This document shows positions 34,479 through 42,865 of a stretch of 64,000 nucleotides of DNA, in pieces. Below the pieces are notes generated by a model. It had not been told where the DNA came from, made no database searches, and was given only the letters and a program-made list of their open reading frames with translations. The number at the start of each line of letters is the position of its first letter. Within the stretch, counting starts at the first letter, position 1. Position numbers and translations under genes: made by a program. The stretch is from Rhodocyclaceae bacterium (GTDB lineage: Bacteria > Pseudomonadota > Gammaproteobacteria > Burkholderiales > Rhodocyclaceae). The stretch is from assembly GCA_018261935.1 (NCBI GenBank), contig JAGTRP010000004.1, forward strand, positions 1-64,000. Reading direction: 5' to 3'.

Positions 34479-36301
34479 CACTCCACCGTCACGCTCTTGG
34501 CCAGGTTGCGAGGCTTGTCCACATCGGTCCCCTTGACCAGGGCGGCATGGTAAGACAACAACTGCAGTGGTACCACGTGCAGGATGGGGGACAATTGGCC
34601 ATAGTGCTCGGGCAGGCGCAGGACGTGGACGCCCTCGCCGTCGGTCATCTGGCTGTCTTCGTCGGCGAAGACGAAGAGTTCGCCGCCCCGGGCGCGGACT
34701 TCCTGCAGGTTCGACTTGAGCTTTTCCAGGAGATCGTCGTTGGGGGCCACGGCGATCACCGGCATGTCCTTGTCCACCAGGGCCAGGGGGCCATGCTTGA
34801 GTTCCCCGGCGGGGTAGGCCTCGGCGTGGATGTAGGAGATTTCCTTGAGCTTCAGGGCACCTTCCAGGGCAATGGGGTAATGGCGGCCGCGGCCCAGGAA
34901 AAGGGCGTGGTCCTTCTGGGAGAAGCCCTCGGCCCAGGCCTTGATCTGGGGCTCCAGGGCCAGCACCTTGGCCAGGGCAACCGGCAGATGGCGCATGGCC
35001 TGCAGGTGGGCAGCCTCGGTCTCGGGGCTCAGACGCCCCTTGAGCTTGGCCAGGACGAGGGTGAGCAGGAAGAGGGCTGCCAGCTGAGTGGTGAAGGCCT
35101 TGGTGGAGGCGACGCCGATTTCCGGACCGGCCCGGGTGATGAAGCGCAGGGCCGACTCCCGGACGATGGCGGATTCCGGTACGTTGCAGATAGCGAGGGT
35201 CTTGAGCTGGCCCAGGGACTTGGCGTGGCGCAGGGCCGCCAGCGTGTCGGCCGTCTCGCCGGACTGGGAAATAGCCACCACCAGCTGCTCCGGATTGGGC
35301 ACGGAATCCCGATAGCGGTATTCGCTGGCAATTTCCACCGTGGTCGGGATGCCGGCGATGCTTTCCAGCCAGTAGCGAGCCGTCATGCCGGCGTGGCCGC
35401 TGGTGCCGCAGGCTAGGATCAGCACCGACTTCACGCCCTCCAGCAAACTGGCGGCCTCGCCCCCGAAGAGACCCGGCTGGATGCTCCTGGCGGAACCGAC
35501 CAGTTCCAGGGTATTGGCGATGGCCTCGGGCTGCTCGAAGATTTCCTTCTGCATGTAATGCCGATAGGTACCCAGCTCAACGGCATCGGCGGAAAGCTGG
35601 GAGACGGCAACCGGCCGCTCCACGGCCGAGCCATCCTGGCGCAGGACGCGGTAGCTGTCGGCGGTCAGTTCGGCGATGTCGCCATTTTCCAGGTAGACCA
35701 TCTGCCGGGTCACCTGCAGGAGGGCGGAAGCATCCGAAGCGGCGAAGTTGCCGTTTTCACCGACGCCGAGAAGCAACGGAGAGCCTTCCCGGGCGACGAT
35801 CACCCGCCCGGGCTCGCTCTGCCGGACGACCGCAATGGCGTACGCTCCCTGCAGGCGCTGGCTGGCAAGGCGAACGGCCTCCAGGAGGTCGGGCTCGCTC
35901 TTCAGAAGGTGGTCGACCAAGTGGGCGATGGTCTCGGTATCGGTATCCGAGGTGAAGACGTAGCCCAGGCTGGAGAGCTCGGTCTTGAGGGCCTCGAAAT
36001 TTTCGATGATGCCGTTGTGGACCACGGCCAGGCCGGTGGAAACATGGGGATGGGCGTTGCGCTCGCTGGGCACCCCATGGGTGGCCCAGCGGGTATGGGC
36101 GATGCCGGTATGCGCTTCCAGCCCCTGGGACTGGATGGCCAGTTCCGCCACCCGCCCCACCGAGCGCAGGCGTTCCAGCCCGCTATCGCGGATGACGGCC
36201 AGGCCGGCGGAATCATAGCCGCGGTATTCGAGTTTCTGGAGTCCCTCGATGAGGACCGGGACAATATTCTGGCGAGCGACGCCAGCAACGATGCCACACA
36301 T
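34478..36301 (-). CDS. glmS: Glucosamine-6-phosphate synthase (isomerising)
   Basis: 607 residues; converts fructose-6-phosphate and glutamine to glucosamine-6-phosphate, the first step to UDP-GlcNAc for peptidoglycan and LPS. N-terminal class II amidotransferase with catalytic Cys2 (MCGIV) and '[11 protein letters not shown]'-like '[10 protein letters not shown]'; two SIS sugar-isomerase domains ('[17 protein letters not shown]', '[20 protein letters not shown]'); C-terminal [11 protein letters not shown]. It follows the epimerase gene by 18 bases. No glmU in the window. Confidence 0.97.
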   Translation of the reverse strand: MCGIVAGVARQNIVPVLIEGLQKLEYRGYDSAGLAVIRDSGLERLRSVGRVAELAIQSQGLEAHTGIAHTRWATHGVPSERNAHPHVSTGLAVVHNGIIENFEALKTELSSLGYVFTSDTDTETIAHLVDHLLKSEPDLLEAVRLASQRLQGAYAIAVVRQSEPGRVIVAREGSPLLLGVGENGNFAASDASALLQVTRQMVYLENGDIAELTADSYRVLRQDGSAVERPVAVSQLSADAVELGTYRHYMQKEIFEQPEAIANTLELVGSARSIQPGLFGGEAASLLEGVKSVLILACGTSGHAGMTARYWLESIAGIPTTVEIASEYRYRDSVPNPEQLVVAISQSGETADTLAALRHAKSLGQLKTLAICNVPESAIVRESALRFITRAGPEIGVASTKAFTTQLAALFLLTLVLAKLKGRLSPETEAAHLQAMRHLPVALAKVLALEPQIKAWAEGFSQKDHALFLGRGRHYPIALEGALKLKEISYIHAEAYPAGELKHGPLALVDKDMPVIAVAPNDDLLEKLKSNLQEVRARGGELFVFADEDSQMTDGEGVHVLRLPEHYGQLSPILHVVPLQLLSYHAALVKGTDVDKPRNLAKSVTVE

Positions 36302-36319
36302 TTTCTAGCCTTTCTTCTT

Positions 36320-37327
36320 TTAAACTTTGTAGTAGTCGCGATACCAGGCGATGAAGCGCCCCACGCCGTCCTCGATGGCGGTGGACGGGGCAAAGCCCAC
36401 CCAGTCGGCGAGGGCGGCAGTGTCGGCATAGGTGGCCGGGACATCGCCATCCTGCATCGGCAGCAGGCGCTTTTCCGCCTTCATGCCCAATGCCGACTCG
36501 ACAGCGCCGATGTAATCGAGCAGCGCCACGGAATTGTGGTTCCCGATATTGAAGACCCGGTAGGGCACATTGCTGGTGGCCGGATCGGGCCGATCGGCCA
36601 CATAGGCGGGATTGGGCTCGGCGACGCGATCCAGCACCCGCACCACGCCTTCGACGATGTCGTCGATGTAGGTGAAGTCCCGCTGCATCTTGCCGTGGTT
36701 GAAGACGTCGATGGGCCGGCCTTCCAGGATAGCTTTGGTGAACAGGAAGAGGGCCATGTCCGGCCGGCCCCAGGGGCCGTAGACGGTGAAGAAGCGCAGC
36801 CCCGTCGTGGGAAGGCCGTAGAGATGGCTGTAGGTGTGGGCCATCAGCTCGTTGGCCTTCTTGGTGGCGGCATAGAGGCTCACCGGATGGTCCACGCTGT
36901 CGTGCTCCGAGAAGGGCATCTTGGTGTTGCCGCCATAGACGCTGGAGCTGGAGGCATACACCAGGTGCTTGACGCCGTTGTGGCGACAGCCTTCCAGGAT
37001 ATTCACGAAGCCCACCACGTTGCTGTCCACGTAGCTGTGGGGGTTTTTCAGGGAATAGCGCACGCCGGCCTGGGCGGCCAGGTTGATGACTCCGTCGAAT
37101 TTCTCGGCGGCGAAGAGTTTCTCCATCCCGGGCCGGTCGGCGATGTCCATTTTCACGAAACGGAAGCCGGGGTGAGCGGTTAGGCGCTTCAGGCGGTCTT
37201 CCTTGAGGGAGACCTCGTAATAGTCGTTGAGATTATCCAGGCCGACCACTTCGTCGCCCCGGGCCAGAAGCCGCAGGGCAGTGGTCATGCCGATAAAGCC
37301 GGCCGCGCCGGTGACGAGTATTTTCAT
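36320..37327 (-). CDS. NAD-dependent sugar epimerase, UDP-glucuronate 4-epimerase type
   Basis: 335-residue extended short-chain dehydrogenase. Rossmann motif '[17 protein letters not shown]', the Ser of '[10 protein letters not shown]' and the Y-x3-K pair of '[12 protein letters not shown]' are intact. '[26 protein letters not shown]' marks the UDP-glucuronate/galacturonate 4-epimerase (CapI/WbpP-like) branch rather than GalE. It would supply UDP-galacturonate for surface polysaccharide. Located between waaE and glmS, consistent with envelope sugar supply. Exact sugar not proven. Confidence 0.9.
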   Translation of the reverse strand: MKILVTGAAGFIGMTTALRLLARGDEVVGLDNLNDYYEVSLKEDRLKRLTAHPGFRFVKMDIADRPGMEKLFAAEKFDGVINLAAQAGVRYSLKNPHSYVDSNVVGFVNILEGCRHNGVKHLVYASSSSVYGGNTKMPFSEHDSVDHPVSLYAATKKANELMAHTYSHLYGLPTTGLRFFTVYGPWGRPDMALFLFTKAILEGRPIDVFNHGKMQRDFTYIDDIVEGVVRVLDRVAEPNPAYVADRPDPATSNVPYRVFNIGNHNSVALLDYIGAVESALGMKAEKRLLPMQDGDVPATYADTAALADWVGFAPSTAIEDGVGRFIAWYRDYYKV

Positions 37328-37356
37328 TCTTGAAATCCAGCCCTAAAAAGTAAATT

Positions 37357-38127
37357 TTAACGCGGCACAGCCTTGGCCGCCCGCAACTCCAGCATCTTGG
37401 CATATTTCATGAAGCTATTGAAACAGCCGATGCCGATGTGCACCAGGCCCGGCAAGCCATCCCGGAAACCCTGGCGCAGGAAGTAAAACTTGATGAAGCG
37501 AACGATTGGACTGAAAAACAGCTTGCTGAATCCCGTCTTCTTGCCGGCCGCCAGGGCCGCTTCGGCGGCCAGGGTGGTATAGCGATTCTGCTTGCCGATA
37601 TAGGTTGCCAGGGTTTCGGCTGAATCATGCAGGAGATCCCCCATCAGGACCCCCACCGCCCCGTCGGCCACGACCTTTTCATGGACCGGGTCCGCCGACC
37701 AGCGGCCCCGCCGGCGGTCGAAGAGGCGCAGGCTCCAGTCCGGGTAACCCTCGCCGTGGCGCAGGTAGCGGCCCAGGAAGCGGTTACAGCGGGGGAAGCG
37801 GTAAGCGGGGAACTCGGGCGCCACCAGCGCCGCCTCGATGGCTGCCCGCAATTCCGGCGTCACCCGCTCGTCGGCGTCCAGGCAGAGCACCCAGTCGTGT
37901 TTCGCCTGTTCCACCGCAAACTGCTTCTGGGGACCGTAGCCCAGCCAATCCTGCTTCAGGACCCGGGCACCATGGGCCTCGGCCAGGGCCACCGTGCCGT
38001 CCGTGCTGCCCGAATCCACCACTAGGATCTCGTCGGCGAAGGCCGCGCTCTGGAGGCAGTCGCCCAACTGGGATGCGGCGTTGAGGGTGATGATGGTGAC
38101 GGAGAGCGGCGGGCGCGGGACAGGCAT
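37357..38127 (-). CDS. Family 2 glycosyltransferase, WaaE/KdtX-like LPS core enzyme
   Basis: 256-residue GT-A fold glycosyltransferase. N-terminal 'LSVTIITLNAASQLGDCLQS' and 'ILVVDSGSTDGTVALAEAHG' (nucleotide site) and 'WVLCLDADERVTPELRAAI' (DxD metal site) are visible; 'NRFLGRYLRHGEGYPDWSLRLFD' is typical of WaaE-type transferases, which add a beta-1,4-glucose to inner-core heptose. First gene of the minus-strand envelope run, divergent from waaC with 41 bases between. Confidence 0.9.
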   Translation of the reverse strand: MPVPRPPLSVTIITLNAASQLGDCLQSAAFADEILVVDSGSTDGTVALAEAHGARVLKQDWLGYGPQKQFAVEQAKHDWVLCLDADERVTPELRAAIEAALVAPEFPAYRFPRCNRFLGRYLRHGEGYPDWSLRLFDRRRGRWSADPVHEKVVADGAVGVLMGDLLHDSAETLATYIGKQNRYTTLAAEAALAAGKKTGFSKLFFSPIVRFIKFYFLRQGFRDGLPGLVHIGIGCFNSFMKYAKMLELRAAKAVPR

Positions 38128-38128
38128 T

Positions 38129-38134
38129 TATAAT
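38129..38134 (+). promoter_or_regulatory. Possible -10 element for waaC
   Basis: A consensus TATAAT lies in the short gap between divergent waaE and waaC, 34 bases before the waaC ATG. The GC-rich region upstream offers no good -35. Confidence 0.35.
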
Positions 38135-38168
38135 TTCGTGTTTATCGACACCGCCATTTTATCCGCCG

Positions 38169-39122
38169 ATGCGCATTTTGCTGGTCAAAACCTCTTCCCT
38201 GGGCGATGTCATCCATAACTTGCCGGTAGTCAGCGACCTGAAGCGTTCCCTGCCCGAAGCCGAAATCGACTGGTGCGTGGAAGAAAATTTCGCCGCCATT
38301 CCCCGTCTTCATCCCGGCGTAAACCAAGTGCTTCCGGTAGCCGTCCGGCGTTGGCGAAAAGCCCTTTTCCACGCTTCCACCTGGAAAGAGATGCGGGCCT
38401 TCCGAAGCGGGCTGCGTGCCAAGCCCTACGATCTCATCCTGGACACCCAGGGACTCATCAAGAGCGCCCTCGTGGCCCGCCAGGCCCGGGGCCCCCTGTT
38501 GGGCTATGCCGCCGAAGCAGCGCGGGAGCCCCTGGCCGCCCGCTTCTACGACCGGACCTTCGCCATCCCCAAGGCCGCCCATGCCGTCGAGCGCAACCGC
38601 TGGCTGGCCGCCGCCGCCTTCGGTTATCCGGTAGACCTGCCCCTGGATTACGGCATCGCCGCCCCGGCCCTGGCTGCCGACTGGCTCCCCCCGGAGCCCT
38701 ACGCCGTCCTCCTCACCGCCACCAGCCGGGACGACAAGCTCTGGGAAGAGGCCCGCTGGACGGCCCTCGGGCAAGCCCTGGGGGAGCGGGGCATCCGCTG
38801 CGTCCTGCCGGCGGGCAGCCCGGCGGAACGCCAGCGCGCCGCCCGCCTGGCCGCCACCCTGCCGGGGGCCGTCGCCGCCCCGCCCCTGGGACTGGGGCAA
38901 CTGGCCGGGCTGCTGGCCGGCGCCCGCCTTACAGTCGGCGTCGATACCGGCCTCACCCATCTCTCCGCCGCCCTCCGGGTGCCCACCGTCGCCCTCTATA
39001 CCGCCACCGAACCGGGGCTCACCGGCGTCCTCGGCACCGGCTTCTGCCGCAACCTGGGGGGCCCCGGCCGGTCTCCCGAAGCGGGGGCCGTGTTCGACAT
39101 GCTGCAGGCGGTGCTGGCGTGA
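38169..39122 (+). CDS. waaC: Lipopolysaccharide heptosyltransferase I
   Basis: 317-residue GT-B (family 9) enzyme that adds the first L-glycero-D-manno-heptose to Kdo2-lipid A. Signatures are 'MRILLVKTSSLGDVIHNLPVV', 'YDLILDTQGLIKSALVARQA' and the donor-site 'VGVDTGLTHLSAALRVPTVALY'. It shares one base with waaA (TGATG), so LPS inner-core steps are translationally linked. Confidence 0.95.
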   Translation: MRILLVKTSSLGDVIHNLPVVSDLKRSLPEAEIDWCVEENFAAIPRLHPGVNQVLPVAVRRWRKALFHASTWKEMRAFRSGLRAKPYDLILDTQGLIKSALVARQARGPLLGYAAEAAREPLAARFYDRTFAIPKAAHAVERNRWLAAAAFGYPVDLPLDYGIAAPALAADWLPPEPYAVLLTATSRDDKLWEEARWTALGQALGERGIRCVLPAGSPAERQRAARLAATLPGAVAAPPLGLGQLAGLLAGARLTVGVDTGLTHLSAALRVPTVALYTATEPGLTGVLGTGFCRNLGGPGRSPEAGAVFDMLQAVLA

Positions 39123-40384
39123 TGGCGCGCCTCGTCTATTCCCTGATCCTCTACCTGGGTTCACCCCTCGTCTGGCTGCGGCTCCTCTGGCGCAGCCGCC
39201 GGCAACCGGAATATCTGCGGCATCTGGGGGAGCGCTGGGGCTTTTATGGCCAGCGGCCGGAAAAGCCCTGCATCTGGGTACACGCGGTGTCGGTGGGGGA
39301 AACCCGCGCCGCCCAGCCCCTGGTCGAAGCCCTCCTCGCCGCCTGGCCGGAACACGCCCTATTGCTTACCGGCATGACGCCCACCGGCCGGGAAGCCGGC
39401 CGCCAGGTCTATAGCGACCGGGTCATCCAGGCTTACCTGCCCTACGATTATCCCGGGGCGATGAAGCGCTTCCTTCGCCATTTCCGGCCCCGCTTCGGCA
39501 TCCTCATGGAAACCGAGGTCTGGCCCAACCTGCTGGCCGCCGCCCAGGCGTCCGGCGTGCCGGTGGCCCTGGCCAATGCCCGGCTTTCGGAACGCTCGGC
39601 CCGGGGCTATGCCCGCTTCGGCGTCCTGGCGAGGCCGGCCTTCGGCGCCCTGACCGCCGTCGCCGCCCAGACCGAAGCGGACGCCGTCCGCCTGCGGGAA
39701 CTCGGGGCAAGGCGGGTGGAGGTTTGCGGCAATCTCAAGTTCGACGTCACCCCGCCGACGGACAAGATCGAGCTGGGCCGCCAGTGGCGGGCCGGCCTCG
39801 GCGGACGGCCGGTATGGCTTGCCGCCAGCACCCGGGAAGGTGAGGAGCCTCTCATTCTCCAGGCCTACGCCCGCCTGGCCGGGCCGGATGCGCTGCTGGC
39901 CCTGGTGCCCCGCCACCCCCAGCGCTTCGATGAGGTGGCGGCCCTGGTGGACCAGGCGGGCCTCGCCATGGAACGCCGCAGCCGCGGCCTGCCGGGGCCG
40001 GCGACCCGGGTCTGGCTGGGCGACAGCATGGGGGAAATGGCGGCCTACTACACCCTGGCGGATGTCGCCTTCATCGGCGGCAGCCTGCTGCCCCTGGGAG
40101 GACAGAACCTGATCGAGGCGGCGGCCTGCGGCTGCCCGGTCCTCATCGGCCCCCATACCTTCAATTTCACCCAGGCCACCGAGGACGCCATCGCCAGCGG
40201 CGCGGCGCGGCGGGTCGCAGACGCCAAGGAATTGGGGGAGCAGGTGGATGCGCTGCTGCAGGACAGACTGCAACTGGACGAAATGCGAAAAGCCGCCACC
40301 GCCTTCGCCGCCGCCCACCGGGGAGCGACGGCCCGGACCCTCGCTCTTATTTCACGGTTGCCGACGAATCCAGCAAGGCATTGA
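39122..40384 (+). CDS. waaA: Kdo transferase (3-deoxy-D-manno-octulosonic acid transferase)
   Basis: 420-residue inner-membrane-associated GT-B enzyme that adds Kdo from CMP-Kdo to lipid IVA. An N-terminal hydrophobic anchor (YSLILYLGSPLVWLRLLW) is followed by 'WVHAVSVGETRAAQPLVEAL' with the catalytic Glu, 'GILMETEVWPNLLAAA' and the donor domain 'FIGGSLLPLGGQNLIEAAACG'. It overlaps the convergent tolC gene by 38 bases. Confidence 0.95.
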   Translation: MARLVYSLILYLGSPLVWLRLLWRSRRQPEYLRHLGERWGFYGQRPEKPCIWVHAVSVGETRAAQPLVEALLAAWPEHALLLTGMTPTGREAGRQVYSDRVIQAYLPYDYPGAMKRFLRHFRPRFGILMETEVWPNLLAAAQASGVPVALANARLSERSARGYARFGVLARPAFGALTAVAAQTEADAVRLRELGARRVEVCGNLKFDVTPPTDKIELGRQWRAGLGGRPVWLAASTREGEEPLILQAYARLAGPDALLALVPRHPQRFDEVAALVDQAGLAMERRSRGLPGPATRVWLGDSMGEMAAYYTLADVAFIGGSLLPLGGQNLIEAAACGCPVLIGPHTFNFTQATEDAIASGAARRVADAKELGEQVDALLQDRLQLDEMRKAATAFAAAHRGATARTLALISRLPTNPARH

Positions 40385-41678
40385 CCTGCTGCACGTCGTC
40401 TTCGCCCAGGGCGCCCACCGCTGCCTTCAGGCGTAGCTGGGCGAGGAGGGTATCGTACTTGGCCTTGGCCAGGTCCCTGCGGGTGACGTAGACCTGCTGC
40501 TCGGCGTTGAGCACGTCGATATTGATCCGCACCCCAACCTCATAGCCCAGGCGGTTGGATTCCAGGGCCAACTGGGAGGAGGCCAGTGCCGCCTCCAGGG
40601 CCTTGACCTGGGCCAGGCCGCTGACCACACCCAGGTAGTACTGACGGGCTGCCAGGGCGGAAGTGCGCCGGGCCGCCTCGAGGCCCGACAGGGCCGCACT
40701 GCGATTGGCCGCCGCTTCCCGGGTCCTGGAAGAAACCACACCGCCCTGGAAAAGCGGCAGGTTGAGCTGTACGCCAGCGTTCTGGAAATCGGTTTCCAGG
40801 ATGCCGGCACCGGTGGAGGCGAAGGTGTTCGAGCGCCCCTTGGCGGCCACCAGATCCACCGTCGGATAATGCCCGGCCCGCTGGCGTTCCACTTCCCGGG
40901 CAGCGATGTCCGCGGCGGCCTGCTGGATCTGCACGCTGGTGCTGTCCTTTTCGGCCGCTTCGACCCACTTTTCCATGCCGGCGGGCTGGGGTGCCGAGAG
41001 GGTCACCGATGCCTTGAGGGGCGCCAGTCCCTCGGGGACCTTGCCGACAATGGCCTGCAGGGCCCGACGCCTCACTTCCAGGTCATTCTCGGCCGCCAGT
41101 TCCTGGGCCACCGCCAGATCGTAGCGGGATTGGGCTTCGTGGGTATCGGTAATGGTGGCGGTACCCACCTCGAAATTCTTCTTGGCCGACTCCAGCTGCT
41201 GGGCGATGGCCGTCTTGTTGGCCCGCACCGCCGCCAGATTCTCGCTGGCGTAGAGGAGGTCGAAGTAGGCCTGGGCCACCCGCAGCACCAGGTCCTGCTG
41301 GGCCTGGACGAAGTTGGCCTCGGCCTGGAGCACCTGAATCTTGGACTGCTCGTAGGCGACCCAATTCTGCCAGCGGAACAGGGGCTGGCTCAGGGACAGG
41401 GTGTAGCCGTTGCTGTTGTATCGGGGCTTGATGCTGAAGGTACCGGTACGGGAGTCGATTTCGTTCTCGTTCCAGGTGGAGTTCCCCGACAGGGCGATGT
41501 TCGGCAGAAGTCCGGACAGGCCCTGGGGCTCCCGTTCCCGGCCCGCCTCCAGGGTGGCCCGGGCGGCCGCGAAGGTAGGATCGTTACCCTGGGCGTCCCG
41601 GTAGACCTGGGCCAGATCCGCCGCATAAAGCGACCCCGACGTAAACACCAAGCTCAGCAGCCACGCGATTTTTTTCAT
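40347..41678 (-). CDS. TolC-family outer-membrane efflux channel
   Basis: 443 residues. Signal peptide MKKIAWLLSLVFTSGSLYA, then two OEP repeats of the TolC fold with long coiled helices and beta strands, for example 'TLSLSQPLFRWQNWVAYEQ' and 'LNLPLFQGGVVSSRTREAAA' (the two conserved beta-barrel strands). It is of the TolC (type I secretion) branch. The start at 41678 has GAGG upstream; the frame extends 20 codons further into the rhodanese gene. No inner-membrane pump genes are adjacent. Confidence 0.94.
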   Translation of the reverse strand: MKKIAWLLSLVFTSGSLYAADLAQVYRDAQGNDPTFAAARATLEAGREREPQGLSGLLPNIALSGNSTWNENEIDSRTGTFSIKPRYNSNGYTLSLSQPLFRWQNWVAYEQSKIQVLQAEANFVQAQQDLVLRVAQAYFDLLYASENLAAVRANKTAIAQQLESAKKNFEVGTATITDTHEAQSRYDLAVAQELAAENDLEVRRRALQAIVGKVPEGLAPLKASVTLSAPQPAGMEKWVEAAEKDSTSVQIQQAAADIAAREVERQRAGHYPTVDLVAAKGRSNTFASTGAGILETDFQNAGVQLNLPLFQGGVVSSRTREAAANRSAALSGLEAARRTSALAARQYYLGVVSGLAQVKALEAALASSQLALESNRLGYEVGVRINIDVLNAEQQVYVTRRDLAKAKYDTLLAQLRLKAAVGALGEDDVQQVNALLDSSATVK

Positions 41679-41685
41679 TTCGGCC

Positions 41686-42009
41686 TCAATAGCGAGCCAT
41701 GGCCGGGTCAACGTCCCGCGCCCAGGCATCGATTCCACCCATCAGGTTATGCACCGAGGAAAACCCGGCCCGCTCCAGGAACATCGCCACCTGCATGCTG
41801 CGCCCGCCGTGGTGGCAGATCACCACGATTTCCTTTTCCGCATCCAGTTCGCCGATCCGCAGCGGCACCAGGCGCATGGGCACGTGCTTTGCGCCAGCCA
41901 CATGGCAACGCTCATATTCCCAGGGCTCCCGGACATCCAGCAGAACCGGCCGGTCGCGGCCGGGGTCCGAAATCCGGCCAGCGAGCTGGGTCGCGGAAAT
42001 CTGCTGCAT
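41686..42009 (-). CDS. Single-domain rhodanese-like protein
   Basis: 107-residue cytosolic rhodanese fold, with active-site loop CHHGGRS holding the catalytic Cys and 'LLDVREPWEYERCHVAGAKHVP' near the N-terminus. Sulfur transfer is expected but the acceptor is unknown. Sits between pcm and tolC: it shares one base with pcm (TGATG) and ends up 7 bases before the tolC start. The same trio occurs in other betaproteobacteria, as far as I recall. Confidence 0.92.
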   Translation of the reverse strand: MQQISATQLAGRISDPGRDRPVLLDVREPWEYERCHVAGAKHVPMRLVPLRIGELDAEKEIVVICHHGGRSMQVAMFLERAGFSSVHNLMGGIDAWARDVDPAMARY

Positions 42010-42662
42010 CAGAACTCGAAGTGGTTTTTTGCCGCAATACCGGACAGGGCCGGTGCCACGGTTTCGAACAGATTGATCGTGTTGAACACGCCGTCCGCCG
42101 TGCAGGTCACCATCTTCGCTTCCATCACCGGCGCTTCGCCGACGATAGCCGCCAGACGACCGCCGACCCGCAGCTGCTTGAGGATTTCCGGCGGCAGGAC
42201 AGGCGCCGAGCCGGAGAGCACGATCACATCGTAGGGGCCGCGCTGGGACCAGCCTTCGGCACCGTTGCCGGTTTCCACCGTCACGTTGGCGACGCCGGCC
42301 CGCTCAAGGTTCTGGCGGGCGGCAGCGGCCAGTTCCGGCACCAATTCCACCGTCACGACATGCTCGGCCCGGGCCGCCAGCAGAGCGGCCATGTAGCCGC
42401 TGCCGGTGCCGATTTCCAGCACCTTGTCGGTCTTCTTGACGCCGAGTTCCTGGAGCAGCCGCGCCTCGATCTTGGGCGCCAGCATGACCTGGCCGTGGCC
42501 CAGGGGAATTTCCATGTCGGCAAAAGCCAGAGCCCGGCAGGCCGGGGGAACGAAGTCCTCGCGCTTGACCACGAAAAGCAGGTCCAGCACCTGGGGATCC
42601 AGCACTTCCCAGGGGCGAATCTGCTGCTCGATCATATTGAAACGCGCTTGCTCGATGTTCAT
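42009..42662 (-). CDS. Protein-L-isoaspartate O-methyltransferase family protein
   Basis: 217-residue SAM-dependent methyltransferase of the PCMT family, which starts repair of isoaspartyl damage. SAM motif 'VLEIGTGSGYMAALLA' and 'VELVPELAAAARQNLERAG' are clear. The N-terminal 'NMIEQQIRPWEVLD' and the C-terminal 'FETVAPALSGIAAKNHFEF' mark the proteobacterial variant that groups with rhodanese and tolC. It may have a role other than repair. The ATG at 42662 follows GGAGAG; promoter and operator lie directly upstream. Confidence 0.88.
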   Translation of the reverse strand: MNIEQARFNMIEQQIRPWEVLDPQVLDLLFVVKREDFVPPACRALAFADMEIPLGHGQVMLAPKIEARLLQELGVKKTDKVLEIGTGSGYMAALLAARAEHVVTVELVPELAAAARQNLERAGVANVTVETGNGAEGWSQRGPYDVIVLSGSAPVLPPEILKQLRVGGRLAAIVGEAPVMEAKMVTCTADGVFNTINLFETVAPALSGIAAKNHFEF

Positions 42663-42682
42663 ACCAACTCTCCGCAGAGTAA

Positions 42683-42716
42683 ATATTAGCATACGCTAAT
42701 ATAATATATCCAACAA
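42683..42716 (-). promoter_or_regulatory. Promoter and 20-bp palindromic operator of pcm-rhodanese-tolC
   Basis: ATATTAGC (42683-42690) and GCTAATAT (42695-42702) form a perfect inverted repeat around ATAC. On the minus strand, TTGTTG (42716-42711) and TATGCT (42693-42688) are separated by 17 bases, so the palindrome covers the -10. The symmetry suits a dimeric TetR- or MarR-type repressor. Confidence 0.65.
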
Positions 42717-42723
42717 ACGCCGA

Positions 42724-42849
42724 TTATACCTGAGCGGCCTGTAAACCCTGTCTCAGCAGCCCCAGGTGCCTATCCAGAAATTCCCTGGGATTGGCCTGAC
42801 TTCCCACCGAGCAGCAAGCCACGGAATGGCGGGCGAAGGCGGCCGCCAT
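42724..42849 (-). pseudogene. Possible 3' remnant of a TetR-like regulator gene
   Basis: A 41-codon minus-strand frame reads 'FARHSVACCSVGSQANP' and ends 'FLDRHLGLLRQGLQAAQV', resembling the C-terminal helix of TetR-family regulators. It has no helix-turn-helix, no clear ribosome-binding site, and is cut off upstream by the carbonic anhydrase gene. It sits just upstream of the palindromic operator, where a local repressor would be expected. Short, so assignment is weak. Confidence 0.3.
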
Positions 42850-42865
42850 CAGTCCGGAGAGGGGG

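Noticed and set aside
34547-35416. 289-residue plus-strand open frame inside glmS
   Set aside because: Antisense shadow of a fully conserved glmS; no domain or start signal.
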